Notes: a model not told the origin generated them from the sequence alone. A DNA stretch of 64,000 bases from Bacillus sp. FJAT-45037 (GCF_002797325.1 NZ_KZ454938.1:880267-944266); one strand, 5' to 3'; shown: positions 34,620 through 43,459, numbered from the stretch's first letter. Numbers and translations: made by a program.

Positions 34620-35177
34620 ATGGCAGATGATACACATCGAAAAGATGAACCTATTCGCTTGTTGGATGAGGGTGACCGTTCGTTAACGCTGGTAAATAAC
34701 CACGTTGAAGGACGAGATGAGGATCGTGACGTTGAAAAGGCTCTTGCAGAAGAGGAGCATGCTTTGTCTAAAGAAGAAGCAGAGAGTCATGATCTGGTGG
34801 AAGATGAACCTGTTAATATGGAATATCCACTTCAACCGAGTTTCCAAGAAGAAAACGCAGCTGAATATGCGGCGATAAATGGAATGGCTGGTGCACGTCC
34901 GTTCGATGAAGATCAGACGGTTCAGTCAGTAGAGGAGGAACGAGAAGAAACGGCCGTTAGTAACGAAAGTGATGTCACCGCTAGTCGGGGTGTCGGTACG
35001 TTTGCGATCGTTCTTTCCATCTTGTCGTTATTTTTCTTACCAGTATTGCTTGGAGCAGCTGGGATCGTTGTTGGTTTTGTAACACGTCGAATCGGTTCGA
35101 AGACGCTCGGTAACTGGGCGATTGGAATTGGAGCCGTTTCGATTCTTATGACCGTCTTTTTCTCACCATTCTTTTAA
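34620..35177 (+). CDS. yqfX: YqfX-like acidic membrane protein
   Basis: A 185-residue protein with a long, strongly acidic soluble N-terminal part (1-120) and two C-terminal membrane segments (about 128-150 and 160-183; FAIVLSILSLFFLPVLL and GNWAIGIGAVSILM), similar to a DUF4190-type tail. The symbol rests mainly on its position between yqfW and ispG. Function unknown; a sporulation link is possible if the upstream promoter is real. Confidence 0.72.
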   Translation: MADDTHRKDEPIRLLDEGDRSLTLVNNHVEGRDEDRDVEKALAEEEHALSKEEAESHDLVEDEPVNMEYPLQPSFQEENAAEYAAINGMAGARPFDEDQTVQSVEEEREETAVSNESDVTASRGVGTFAIVLSILSLFFLPVLLGAAGIVVGFVTRRIGSKTLGNWAIGIGAVSILMTVFFSPFF

Positions 35178-35226
35178 GAGTGATGAGTGTGGGAGCAGTA
35201 GTAACGAAGTTTATAGCTGGTTAAAA

Positions 35227-35263
35227 AGAAAAGCATAAGCCACATGGCTTATGCTTTTTCTAA
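35227..35263 (-). terminator. Terminator at the end of ispG
   Basis: AAAAGCATAAGCCACATGGCTTATGCTTTTT forms a strong stem (AAAAGCATAAGCC/GGCTTATGCTTTT) that can serve both the ispG and yqfX strands. Confidence 0.85.
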
Positions 35264-36352
35264 TTGACGTTGTTTTTCATAATACTCTTCAGCAATTTTA
35301 TCAATTTCAAGCTTTAACTCTTCAACCATTGTTTCTTCTGGTACTTTTCGAACAATTTCACCTTTCATAAAGAGCAAGCCCTCACCACGAGCACCAGCAA
35401 TGCCGATATCGGCTTCACGTGCTTCACCAGGTCCGTTTACCGCACAACCAAGAACAGCTACTTTAATAGGTGCTTTGATCGTTGAGATATAGTCCTCAAT
35501 CTCATTAGCGATGCTGATCAAGTCAATCTCAATACGTCCACATGTTGGACAAGAGATCAATGTAGCGGCGTTTGCTGCTAAACCAAATGACTTTAGCAAT
35601 TCACGTGCTACTTTTACTTCCTCGACTGGGTCAGCACTTAATGAAATACGTACGGTATTTCCAATGCCTGAATTTAAAATGGCACCAAGGCCTGCTGCGC
35701 TTTTAATCGTTCCTGCAAATAATGTACCTGCTTCTGTAATTCCTAAGTGAAGAGGATAATCAAATGCTTTTGCTGCTTTTTCATAAGCTTCAATCGCTAA
35801 GTTTACATCAGATGCTTTCATAGAGACGATGATGTCATGAAAATCAAGGTCTTCTAGAATTTTAATGTGATGTAGCGCACTTTCTACCATGCCATCAGCT
35901 GTAGGGTAACCGTATTTTTCAATAATTCGCTTCTCAAGAGAACCAGCATTGACACCGATGCGAATTGGAATTCCTTTTTCTTTAGCCGCTTTTACGACAG
36001 CTTCCACTTTTTCGCGACGTCCAATGTTACCTGGGTTAATGCGGATTTTATCTGCTCCGCCTTCAATTGCTTTTAAAGCAAGCTTATAATCAAAATGGAT
36101 GTCGACGACCAGTGGAATTGAGATCTGTGCTTTAATATCAGCAATTGCTTCAGCTGCACGCATATCAGGGCAAGCAACACGAACAATTTGACAGCCAGCT
36201 TCTTCAAGACGTTTAATCTCAGCTACAGTTGCTTCAACATCATGTGTTTTTGTTGTTGTCATACTTTGCACGACGACTTCATTGTTTCCGCCAATCGTCA
36301 AATTACCGACCTTAACCGGGCGAGTTTTTGTACGATGTGTTAATTCGGTCAT
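35249..36352 (-). CDS. ispG: 4-hydroxy-3-methylbut-2-enyl diphosphate synthase
   Basis: Penultimate enzyme of the MEP isoprenoid pathway, a [4Fe-4S] enzyme converting MEcPP to HMBPP. The 367-residue protein shows the TIM-barrel start ([18 protein letters not shown]) and the C-terminal cluster cysteines in [13 protein letters not shown] and [12 protein letters not shown]. Upstream AAAGGAG is well spaced. Works with ispH at 16 kb. Confidence 0.96.
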   Translation of the reverse strand: MTELTHRTKTRPVKVGNLTIGGNNEVVVQSMTTTKTHDVEATVAEIKRLEEAGCQIVRVACPDMRAAEAIADIKAQISIPLVVDIHFDYKLALKAIEGGADKIRINPGNIGRREKVEAVVKAAKEKGIPIRIGVNAGSLEKRIIEKYGYPTADGMVESALHHIKILEDLDFHDIIVSMKASDVNLAIEAYEKAAKAFDYPLHLGITEAGTLFAGTIKSAAGLGAILNSGIGNTVRISLSADPVEEVKVARELLKSFGLAANAATLISCPTCGRIEIDLISIANEIEDYISTIKAPIKVAVLGCAVNGPGEAREADIGIAGARGEGLLFMKGEIVRKVPEETMVEELKLEIDKIAEEYYEKQRQLEKA

Positions 36353-36460
36353 TGACCAATCGCTCCTTTTCTAACAAAAATGTTTATACATTTTTGACTA
36401 GTCTCATATGAGATACGTATTCATTCTATCAATGAGCGTTAAGATTTGGCAAGAAGAAAG

Positions 36461-36835
36461 TCATTGGTTGGAGTAATATGGAAACTTATATGTTTTTCCA
36501 ATTTGAATGGATTCAGGCTCTGTGCCTGGATTCAACTCTTTAAAGTCGTAAATAATTTCTTGAATGGTAGCAGGGACGGGTCCGTTTCCTTCATGTAAAT
36601 GTTCGACGATCGACAAAACGGTAAACCCAGGTTCAATTGTTACTTCAACAAACGGTTCATTCATTGTTGTCACTTCTTCTGATTCTTCGGCAGGGGGTGG
36701 GGGCTCAGTCGTTGGTTTAACTGGTTCCGTTTGAGTCGTGGCCTCTAGTCCGTTGGGTAAAGTTCCAATTGTAAGATCATAATAAACGCTATAAAGAATG
36801 ACGAGTACGAGCAAACCTAATCCAATTCGTTTCAT
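36461..36835 (-). CDS. yqfZ: YqfZ-like anchored LysM-type protein
   Basis: A 124-residue protein with an N-terminal membrane segment or signal (about 4-20), a proline/threonine/glutamate-rich linker, and a C-terminal domain (about 70-120; EPGFTVLSIVEHLHEG and ESIQIGKTYKFP) that resembles a LysM fold. It should sit outside the membrane. ATG 36835 follows GGGAGG; an ORF from 36880 is longer but lacks a site. Position next to ispG matches B. subtilis yqfZ. Confidence 0.7.
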   Translation of the reverse strand: MKRIGLGLLVLVILYSVYYDLTIGTLPNGLEATTQTEPVKPTTEPPPPAEESEEVTTMNEPFVEVTIEPGFTVLSIVEHLHEGNGPVPATIQEIIYDFKELNPGTEPESIQIGKTYKFPYYSNQ

Positions 36836-36956
36836 GCTTGTCCTCCCAGAAAATTTAATCTCAAACGTCTTACGATACATCCTTAAAGTAAGTGTATGTA
36901 TCTTTTGGGAAAGTATGACAAGCTATTGTGTGAAATGAACATACATAATTAAAGGT

Positions 36957-38180
36957 GTGGTGAATACATTGAGTGAGAACACAACTCGTCCGTTTATTTT
37001 AATAGTGATTATTGGCTTATTACCGATTGTCATGGTCTTAGGAAATTCAATGTTTATCCCTATCTTACCTTATATGCAAGTAGAGCTTGCGATGACAACT
37101 GTCCAAGCGGGTCTTATTTTGACGATCTTTTCGATTCCATCAGCTCTTTTTATTCCGATCAGTGGGGTGTTAAGTGATACGGTCGGTAAACGAAAAATGG
37201 CGATGCTTTCCTTAGTGGTAGTCATGGTTGGATGTGTTGTGTCCGCTTTTGGAGGTGTTTTTCATTCGATTTCTTGGATGTTAGTAGGGAGGTTCATTCA
37301 AGGGATTGGAGCAGGTGGGGTCACCCCAATTGCGATGGTGCTCGCTTCCGAATTATTTGCAAAAGAGCAGCGAAATCAGGCATTGGCATCGATTGAGAGT
37401 TTTAACGGTGTAGGAAAAGTAATTAGCCCGATTATCGGTGGACTTGTTCTCCTTGGTGTTTGGTATTATAGCTTTGTAGTATATTTTGCTGTTGCCTTTA
37501 TGGCATGGGTTGGCATGTATCTGTTTATACCGAGTCAAAAGACTAGTGGCCAAAAGACTGGAGGGATGAAGAAGGCGTTTGCTGTCATGAAGGAAGAACG
37601 TCGATTGTTTATTCCGGTGTTAACAGCAAGTGGCGTAGGAATGTTTTTATTGTTTGGTTTTTTATTTCTGCTTTCTTATGAGTGGGAATTTGCTTTTCAG
37701 ACCAATGGGTTGATGAAAGGAATGGCCCTTTCAATTCCGTTACTCATATTAACGGTTGCCTCAATCGTTGTCGGAAAATACCGACTAAAATCAGCCGATC
37801 AAATTAAAGGAAGTATTGTTATAGGATTAGGAGTCATCTCTCTAGCAAGTCTTCTGTTTATTTTTTCAATGACCATGATCGTCGATTTGCTCCTTACGAG
37901 TGTTTTAGCTTTAGGGTTAGGATTTTTATTACCAGGCTGTAGTGCAAGTATCGCAGCGGTAGTTGAACGTGAGGTGAAAGGTAAGGTGTTTTCATTATAT
38001 GCGATGGTTCGCTTTTTAGGTGTAGCATTTGGCCCAACTGTATTTGGGGTGTGGATGCACGACCGAGAACAAATGATGTTTAATGTATTCCTGTTAGCGG
38101 GTGTCACTTGTGTCATTTTGCTATGGAATTGGACATGTTTACCAGTTGGGAAACAATGTGAAACACAACAAACATCATGA
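36957..38180 (+). CDS. MFS transporter, drug-efflux type
   Basis: A major facilitator of up to 407 residues with about 12 membrane segments. The motif GVLSDTVGKRKM (loop 2-3, motif A) and the motif-C-like GKVISPIIGGLV suggest a drug/proton antiporter. Substrate unknown. The start is unclear: GTG 36957, GTG 36960 and TTG 36969 are in frame, and AAAGGTG at 36951 suits TTG 36969 best. Stands alone between yqfZ and the DUF1002 gene. Confidence 0.85.
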   Translation: MVNTLSENTTRPFILIVIIGLLPIVMVLGNSMFIPILPYMQVELAMTTVQAGLILTIFSIPSALFIPISGVLSDTVGKRKMAMLSLVVVMVGCVVSAFGGVFHSISWMLVGRFIQGIGAGGVTPIAMVLASELFAKEQRNQALASIESFNGVGKVISPIIGGLVLLGVWYYSFVVYFAVAFMAWVGMYLFIPSQKTSGQKTGGMKKAFAVMKEERRLFIPVLTASGVGMFLLFGFLFLLSYEWEFAFQTNGLMKGMALSIPLLILTVASIVVGKYRLKSADQIKGSIVIGLGVISLASLLFIFSMTMIVDLLLTSVLALGLGFLLPGCSASIAAVVEREVKGKVFSLYAMVRFLGVAFGPTVFGVWMHDREQMMFNVFLLAGVTCVILLWNWTCLPVGKQCETQQTS

Positions 38181-38271
38181 GATAAATGAAAAATAGTTCT
38201 TAAGTCCCTTCCTTTTTATCTGTAAAAACGGTTTCCTATTGAGTAGAGCATTCTTTTTATTGATCGAGTGC

Positions 38272-38296
38272 TTTGACTGTTTTTTCGGCAGTCAAA
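38272..38296 (+). promoter_or_regulatory. Hairpin just before the DUF1002 ribosome site
   Basis: TTTGACTG and CAGTCAAA form a perfect 8-bp stem with a 9-base loop, a few bases upstream of AAGGAG. It could be a leader regulatory structure or terminate upstream reading. Confidence 0.45.
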
Positions 38297-38309
38297 AATA
38301 AAGGAGTCG

Positions 38310-39209
38310 ATGATCTTGAAACAAACATGGAAGAAACTCATCTCACTTGCACTAGTGTTTTCATTATTAGTACCAACTATTACACCAGCCGTTGCATTAG
38401 CGGATGCAGCACCTGGGGATGTCATTATTACTTTAGGTGAAAACCTATCTCCTGCAGAGCGAGAGAAAATCTTAGCTGAAATGGGAGAAACAGAAGAAAG
38501 TGAAGTCATAACAGTTAGTAACCAAGAAGAGCGAGAGTACTTGGGAGATTATATCAGCTCCTCGCAAATTGGAACGCGTGCACTATCATCAACAAAAATT
38601 ACATTAGGTCAATCGGGTTCGGGGATCAATGTTGAAACAAATAACATCACATGGGTAGCGGAGGCGATGTATGCAAACGCACTTGTCACAGCAGGGGTTG
38701 AAGATGCTGACATTTACGTAACAGCTCCGTTTCCCGTCTCAGGTACGGCAGCTTTAACAGGATTAATTAAAGCATATGAGATTGCAGCGGAAATTGAAAT
38801 TCCTGAAGAGCAAAAGCAGGTAGCCAATGAAGAAATGGTGCGAACGGCCGAACTTGCTGAGTCGATTGGGGTAGAAGAAGCAACAGAACTGATGAACCGT
38901 ATTAAAGAAGAGATTGCGAAAAATCCGGTTGAAACAGAGGATGATTTACGTGAACTTATTCGTCGTGTTGCTGCTGAATTAGGAGTTACATTGACAGATT
39001 CAGAATTAGACGGATTGGTGTCTTTGTTTATGCGCATGAAAAACTTGAACATTGACTGGGATCAAGTTCAAGACCAAATCTCGAAAGTACGTGACAACCT
39101 TGGAGATTTCTTAGCACGAGAAGACACGCAATCATTTATTAGTAAGATGCTAGATGTACTAAACGAATTGATTGATTCACTAAAAGGACTATTTACATCA
39201 GAAACATAA
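38310..39209 (+). CDS. DUF1002 secreted protein (YpuA-like)
   Basis: A 299-residue protein with a clear signal peptide (KKLISLALVFSLLVPTITP, cleavage near ALADA). The DUF1002 region includes VITLGENLSPAEREKIL, QSGSGINVETNNITWV and VTAPFPVSGTAALTGLIKAYE. A similar B. subtilis protein is YpuA, of unknown function. Translation may begin at ATG 38310 or, better spaced from AAGGAG, TTG 38316. A terminator follows. Confidence 0.85.
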   Translation: MILKQTWKKLISLALVFSLLVPTITPAVALADAAPGDVIITLGENLSPAEREKILAEMGETEESEVITVSNQEEREYLGDYISSSQIGTRALSSTKITLGQSGSGINVETNNITWVAEAMYANALVTAGVEDADIYVTAPFPVSGTAALTGLIKAYEIAAEIEIPEEQKQVANEEMVRTAELAESIGVEEATELMNRIKEEIAKNPVETEDDLRELIRRVAAELGVTLTDSELDGLVSLFMRMKNLNIDWDQVQDQISKVRDNLGDFLAREDTQSFISKMLDVLNELIDSLKGLFTSET

Positions 39210-39236
39210 GAGAGGGGAGGACCCTCTCTTTTTTAT
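39210..39236 (+). terminator. Rho-independent terminator after the DUF1002 gene
   Basis: GAGAGGG and CCCTCTC pair around GAGGA and are followed by six T. Confidence 0.85.
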
Positions 39237-39249
39237 ATGACTTATTGGA

Positions 39250-39357
39250 TTAGACACTTTTTGCTGTCGTTGAAAGCTGTAGGAAAGCAGGAATTGGTTC
39301 TTTGGCGATTGTTTTTTCCAGATTCTTTTTTTCATGATTAGATTTTTTCTTTGTCAA
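39250..39357 (-). CDS. Small basic protein, 35 residues
   Basis: Short frame starting TTG 39357 (or GTG 39360) directly after a perfect GGAGGTG (39370-39364), encoding MTKKKSNHEKKNLEKTIAKE and a C-terminal half PIPAFLQLSTTAKSV. The strong ribosome site and compact size support a real small gene. No family recognised. A longer upstream extension lacks start evidence. Confidence 0.5.
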   Translation of the reverse strand: MTKKKSNHEKKNLEKTIAKEPIPAFLQLSTTAKSV

Positions 39358-39476
39358 CACGAACACCTCCAGTATGTATAGAATAGCCATATTGCTACTT
39401 TTTTTATTCATTTTGTGAAATGATGAAACAAATGTCATAATAAACCGTATATAGATATCAAAGAGGAGGGACTTAG

Positions 39477-40127
39477 ATGGAATGGCTTGATTCAGCAACA
39501 ATCGGATTTTTTGTCGTATTTCTAGGTACGTTATTTTTATTTGGTGAGCTGCTCGTTAGAATGAGAGGACTTTTTGCCATTTTAGGTGTCGCAATTATGG
39601 CCATGTATTTCTCTTATCATCTAGCAGGGGATGTTGGCTTTTGGGTTGTGATCCTTTATGTCATTGGCTTATTGCTGATCATTGTTGATGGGAAAGTTAT
39701 AACGGATGGAACGGTTGCGTTACTTGGGCTACTCTTAATGATCACAGGGTTAGCGCTACCTGCACCAGACTTAATTTATGGAATCCTTGTCTCGATGGGA
39801 TTTTTAGTTGGTGGATTTAGTTCCGGTTTATTTCTAAAAGTATTTCCGTCACGAAACTTATGGTCTCGTTTGACGCTTAAAGACCGGTTAACCAATGAGA
39901 TGGGATATAATTCAATGCGAGAAGATTATCGTCAGCTTATAGGTCAACATGGAAAAACAATTAGTCCATTTAGACCAACGGGAACCGTAGAAATCAATGA
40001 CAAACATTATAGTGCAACAAGCGGAAGTCAGTGGCTCGAAGGGAATATAGAAGTAGAAGTGGTGGATGTCGACGGGACTAGAATTGTCGTTAAGCGACGT
40101 CAAAAAGATGAAAAAGCAAGCGAGTGA
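39477..40127 (+). CDS. NfeD family membrane protein
   Basis: A 216-residue protein with several membrane segments in the first 120 residues (GFFVVFLGTLFLFGELLVR and following) and a soluble C-terminal OB-fold NfeD domain (about 150-210; GKTISPFRPTGTVEINDKHY). NfeD proteins normally work with a stomatin/flotillin partner, often adjacent, but none is here. AGAGGAGGG precedes the ATG. From its place this could correspond to yqgC, but the domain is what is supported. Confidence 0.8.
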   Translation: MEWLDSATIGFFVVFLGTLFLFGELLVRMRGLFAILGVAIMAMYFSYHLAGDVGFWVVILYVIGLLLIIVDGKVITDGTVALLGLLLMITGLALPAPDLIYGILVSMGFLVGGFSSGLFLKVFPSRNLWSRLTLKDRLTNEMGYNSMREDYRQLIGQHGKTISPFRPTGTVEINDKHYSATSGSQWLEGNIEVEVVDVDGTRIVVKRRQKDEKASE

Positions 40128-40156
40128 CCGTTTAAGGTTACTCGTTTGCTTTTCTT
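40108..40156. terminator. Bidirectional terminator overlapping two gene ends
   Basis: AGCAAGCGAGTGACC and GGTTACTCGTTTGCT form a stem whose arms include the stop codons of the NfeD gene and the convergent DUF1189 gene, followed by T on one side and preceded by A on the other. Confidence 0.75.
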
Positions 40157-40911
40157 TTTGGGATAGGGATGGATTGGATGGCAAGGATAATGATCGCCAT
40201 GGTCGTTAACACCATAACAAACGAAGGGATGCCTCCCACAAAAACATCGAGCCATGAAAAAGCAATAACAGGAAGAGTCAGCGCATGTGCTGTGATTAGC
40301 CACATATGACGATACTGGATGTTTTTCCTTTTGCCGCGGAATAATAAAGCGACAAAAGCTAAGATTGTTACGCCTAGAAACGCTACGCCTAAAAGTCCGC
40401 TATAAAGAAGTAGGGAAACAATCGTAATCAATAAAGGAAGGAAACCCTTCACATCAGAAAGTCGCTCGGTTAGCTCGTCCCGATTCACTTGCTCAAGCCC
40501 GACTAACGTATAAGAAACCTGTTGTGTGGACCCGTACTGAAAAAGTAACGCCTCATGTTGTTGAAAAACAACGCCCTCTCCAAGTGTCGCAATATCAGTG
40601 CTTGTTAGTTCATTATAAGGATCAAGAACAAACACACCTTGTGAGACGGATTGGTTAATATAGGGTTCATCGAGATCTGCTTGTAGCTGACCATTTTCTA
40701 AGCTGAAATTAGGAAGGTCATTCGTTAAGCTCTCCTCAAGTTGATTAAGACTCGTTATGTAGGTCATAGCCATCGTAATTATAAACGGTATACAAGCAAT
40801 GAACACAACCGCTAGAACATGGAAGATCGCTTTCGTGATTGGCCGCAATCTGCTATAGGCAATCACTTTGCGATTATAAAGGCTTTTAACAAAAAATTGT
40901 AAACTGTTCAT
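40138..40911 (-). CDS. DUF1189 family membrane protein
   Basis: A 257-residue membrane protein starting MNSLQFFVKSLYNRKVIAYS, the DUF1189 N-terminal pattern, with one membrane segment near 27-48, an extracytoplasmic stretch (about 50-150) and several C-terminal segments. Function unknown. ATG 40911 follows GAGAGGAGA; the ORF extends to 41208 without support. It may correspond to B. subtilis yqgB by position. Confidence 0.75.
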   Translation of the reverse strand: MNSLQFFVKSLYNRKVIAYSRLRPITKAIFHVLAVVFIACIPFIITMAMTYITSLNQLEESLTNDLPNFSLENGQLQADLDEPYINQSVSQGVFVLDPYNELTSTDIATLGEGVVFQQHEALLFQYGSTQQVSYTLVGLEQVNRDELTERLSDVKGFLPLLITIVSLLLYSGLLGVAFLGVTILAFVALLFRGKRKNIQYRHMWLITAHALTLPVIAFSWLDVFVGGIPSFVMVLTTMAIIILAIQSIPIPKRKANE

Positions 40912-41164
40912 GTGATTCTCCTCTCGCGTCAACCATATTTTAACGAAAGCAGCAGAAGACAACAAGTTGCAATTAAGTGAACAAGCGAATTTTTTAACAT
41001 GAGTTAAAGTGCTTTGTTCGATGTTCGATGGCTTATGTGGAAATTGAAACAAGTGATTATGGATCAATGAGAAATTTTTCACTGCTTTTTCGTTCTTCAT
41101 TATGCTATAATAAGCTAGGTTAGAACTTGGTTGACGGATCAGAAAAGAAATTGAAAAAAAGTTA

Positions 41165-41196
41165 TTGACTTTAATTCGGTAGATTGGTATTATAAT
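41165..41196 (+). promoter_or_regulatory. Promoter of the tRNA cluster
   Basis: TTGACT (41165-41170) and TATTAT (41189-41194) are 18 bases apart, overlapping a TATAAT at 41191-41196; tRNA-Asn begins 16 bases further on. Confidence 0.6.
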
Positions 41197-41211
41197 TCTT
41201 GTCTTCAATAT

Positions 41212-41286
41212 TCCACAGTAGCTCAGTGGTAGAGCAATCGGCTGTTAACCGATCGGTCGTAGGTTCGAGTCCTACCTGTGGAGCCA
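41212..41286 (+). tRNA. tRNA-Asn (GUU)
   Basis: Acceptor TCCACAG/CTGTGGA, D arm GCTCAGTGGTAGAGC, anticodon loop CTGTTAA with GTT, T arm AGGTTCGAGTCCT, discriminator G and encoded CCA. Confidence 0.97.
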
Positions 41287-41290
41287 ATAT

Positions 41291-41364
41291 GGCGGTGTAG
41301 CTCAGCTGGCTAGAGCGTACGGTTCATACCCGTGAGGTCGTGGGTTCGACTCCCTCCGCCGCTA
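41291..41364 (+). tRNA. tRNA-Met (CAU), elongator
   Basis: Acceptor GGCGGTG/CGCCGCT with G1-U72, anticodon loop TTCATAC with CAT, and A73. The body matches the elongator Met tRNA of B. subtilis as remembered. The T stem GTGGG/CCCTC has a U50-U64 mismatch, and no CCA is encoded, unlike the four other tRNAs here. Confidence 0.92.
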
Positions 41365-41389
41365 TCCTTTTTTACATATTTGCTACATG

Positions 41390-41465
41390 GCGATTGTGGC
41401 GAAGTGGTTAACGCACCGGATTGTGATTCCGGCATTCGTGGGTTCAATTCCCATCAGTCGCCCCA
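41390..41465 (+). tRNA. tRNA-His (GUG)
   Basis: Acceptor GCGATTG/CAGTCGC with one G-U type pair, anticodon loop TTGTGAT with GTG, discriminator C and encoded CCA. Cloverleaf complete. Confidence 0.96.
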
Positions 41466-41470
41466 TTCAT

Positions 41471-41547
41471 GGACCCTTAGCTCAGTTGGTTAGAGCACTC
41501 GGCTCATAACCGATCGGTCGTAGGTTCGAGTCCTACAGGGTCCACCA
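41471..41547 (+). tRNA. tRNA-Ile2 (CAU, lysidine-modified)
   Basis: Acceptor GGACCCT/AGGGTCC, anticodon loop CTCATAA with CAT, A73 and encoded CCA. The sequence matches the Ile2 type (C34 converted to lysidine by TilS to read AUA) rather than Met: compare the nearby Met tRNA. Confidence 0.9.
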
Positions 41548-41561
41548 TAGTCATTTTATTC

Positions 41562-41654
41562 GGAGGAATACCCAAGTCTGGCTGAAGGGATCGGTCTTGA
41601 AAACCGACAGGCGGGTCAAACCGCGCGGGGGTTCGAATCCCTCTTCCTCCTCCA
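41562..41654 (+). tRNA. tRNA-Ser (UGA)
   Basis: Acceptor GGAGGAA/TTCCTCC, anticodon loop CTTGAAA with TGA, a long variable arm typical of class II tRNA, and encoded CCA. The discriminator base is T, where G is usual for bacterial tRNA-Ser. Confidence 0.95.
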
Positions 41655-41679
41655 TACATAAGCGTAATGAATGACAAAT

Positions 41680-41712
41680 AAAAAAAGGTAGCCATCTTGG
41701 CTACCTTTTTTG
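41680..41712. terminator. Bidirectional terminator after the tRNA cluster
   Basis: AAAAAAGGTAGCC and GGCTACCTTTTTT form a perfect stem between the tRNAs and the convergent uppP gene. Confidence 0.88.
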
Positions 41713-41716
41713 TGTT

Positions 41717-42526
41717 TTATAAGAAAATCCAAGTAACAAGACCGAGAGAGACGCAATAAATCGCAAAGTAACTAAGTTTGGCTTGTTGAACCATCGAGAT
41801 TAACCATTTGATGCCAACTAACGCAAAAACGAAGGAAGAGAAAAAAGCGAGCCAAAGCTGTAGTTCATATCCACTGGAAAATTGACTAGCCAATTCAGGT
41901 AGTTTTAATATCGTGATACCCGTAATAATAGGTACAGACAGAAGAAACGAGTAGCGAAGGGCTGTTTCCTTATTCAGTCCACACCAAAGGGCAGCCACAA
42001 GCGTACTTCCTGCCCGTGAAATACCTGGAATGACTGCTAGTGCTTGACCTAAACCAATGAGTAGTGCGTGTCTCCATTTGATTTCGGTTACACCGCGCAT
42101 GCCAGGGTTGACGCCATGTTCAATTAAGATTAAGAAAATCCCAGTAATAATAAGGGAAGCGCCAATGGTTGCTGTATTGGTAATGGATTCCCCAAGCCAT
42201 GTTTCAAGTGATTTTCCGACAAGCATGGTAACTATGGTCGATGCCATCATTAAGAGAGCAAATCGGAAATGTGCTTTGCTTGTGTGGTCGTTTTTAACTA
42301 AATAAAGATAAGTTCCTTGGGCAATACTAAAGAGATCTTTTCGAAAAAATAATAAAACCGCAAGCAATGATGCGATGTGTAAAAAAACTTCAAATGTTAA
42401 ATCCTCACCACCTGTATTGACATTTAACAACCGTTCAAAAATAATTAAATGGGCACTGCTTGAAATCGGTAAAAATTCAGAGATCCCTTGTATAAATCCG
42501 ATGAAAAGAGCCTCAATCCAAGTCAT
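41717..42526 (-). CDS. uppP: Undecaprenyl-diphosphatase
   Basis: BacA/UppP integral membrane enzyme that recycles undecaprenyl diphosphate to the monophosphate, also giving bacitracin resistance. The 269-residue protein has about eight membrane segments and both active-site regions: GFIQGISEFLPISSSAHLI (about 10-28) and the second motif GISRAGSTLVAALWCGL (about 170-186). AGGAGG precedes the ATG. It links functionally to dgkA at the window start, since both supply the lipid carrier. Confidence 0.95.
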   Translation of the reverse strand: MTWIEALFIGFIQGISEFLPISSSAHLIIFERLLNVNTGGEDLTFEVFLHIASLLAVLLFFRKDLFSIAQGTYLYLVKNDHTSKAHFRFALLMMASTIVTMLVGKSLETWLGESITNTATIGASLIITGIFLILIEHGVNPGMRGVTEIKWRHALLIGLGQALAVIPGISRAGSTLVAALWCGLNKETALRYSFLLSVPIITGITILKLPELASQFSSGYELQLWLAFFSSFVFALVGIKWLISMVQQAKLSYFAIYCVSLGLVTWIFL

Positions 42527-42798
42527 CTTAACCTCCTACTAGTCATTCGTTACTCCATCTTATGGGGACAAGAGAGGTTTTATGAATTAGTTCGTTTAAT
42601 TATTCCATGCCTGGGGTACCGTATATATGTCATCTAGAATGGTGCCGATCAAGTCATTTTCGTTGCAAAAAAGTGAAAATTTTGGTAATGTGAGAGGTGG
42701 ATAGACTTACGAAACATTCGTGTTGACTAAGTCATTTGCCTATTGGGACATGTCGTTCCATGTTACATTTGTATTGATTATAAGGAGGAGATTTTGAA

Positions 42799-43407
42799 AT
42801 GGCTTACGAATTACCACAATTACCTTACGCAGCAAACGCACTAGAACCTCATATTGATGAGCAAACGATGAATATTCACCACGGGAAGCACCATAACACT
42901 TACATTACTAAGCTTAATGCAGCAATTGAAGGACATGCAGACCTTCAAAGCAAAAGCATTGAAGAACTAGTAAGTAACTTGGATGCTGTACCTGAAAACA
43001 TTCGTGGTGCAGTACGTAACCACGGTGGCGGCCATGCTAACCACTCTTTATTCTGGCAAATCCTTTGCCCAAATGGTGGCGGAGCTCCAACTGGCGAGTT
43101 AGCAAGTGCGATTGAAGAAGCATTTGGTAGCTTAGATACATTCAAAGAAAAATTCGCAGATGCAGCAGCAAACCGTTTCGGTTCTGGCTGGGCATGGTTA
43201 ATCGTAGATGGTGGCAAGCTTGCTATTACAAGCACACCAAACCAAGATACACCGTTAATGGAAGGCAAGACACCAATCCTTGGATTAGATGTTTGGGAGC
43301 ATGCATACTACCTAAACTACCAAAACCGTCGTCCTGACTACATTAACGCATTCTGGAATGTAGTAAAATGGGATGAAGTAGCGAAGCGTTTCGCTGAAGC
43401 TAAATAA
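42799..43407 (+). CDS. sodA: Superoxide dismutase, Mn type
   Basis: Detoxifies superoxide. The 202-residue protein has the metal ligands in [20 protein letters not shown] and [13 protein letters not shown]. The GGHANH-type pattern favours manganese. AAGGAGGAGA precedes the ATG. Position before yqgE matches B. subtilis sodA. A strong terminator follows. Confidence 0.97.
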   Translation: MAYELPQLPYAANALEPHIDEQTMNIHHGKHHNTYITKLNAAIEGHADLQSKSIEELVSNLDAVPENIRGAVRNHGGGHANHSLFWQILCPNGGGAPTGELASAIEEAFGSLDTFKEKFADAAANRFGSGWAWLIVDGGKLAITSTPNQDTPLMEGKTPILGLDVWEHAYYLNYQNRRPDYINAFWNVVKWDEVAKRFAEAK

Positions 43408-43415
43408 TTCCTACA

Positions 43416-43451
43416 ATAAAAAAGCAAAGTCCATTGGGCTTTGCTTTTTCT
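43416..43451 (+). terminator. Rho-independent terminator after sodA
   Basis: AAAAAGCAAAG and CTTTGCTTTTT pair around TCCATTGGG. Confidence 0.88.
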
Positions 43452-43459
43452 AATGCAAA

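Noticed and set aside
41504-41695. Minus-strand ORF of 63 residues containing GGRGIRTPARFD and VDPVGLEPTTDRL
   Set aside because: It is the antisense translation of the Ile2 and Ser tRNA genes, a well-known spurious protein in databases.
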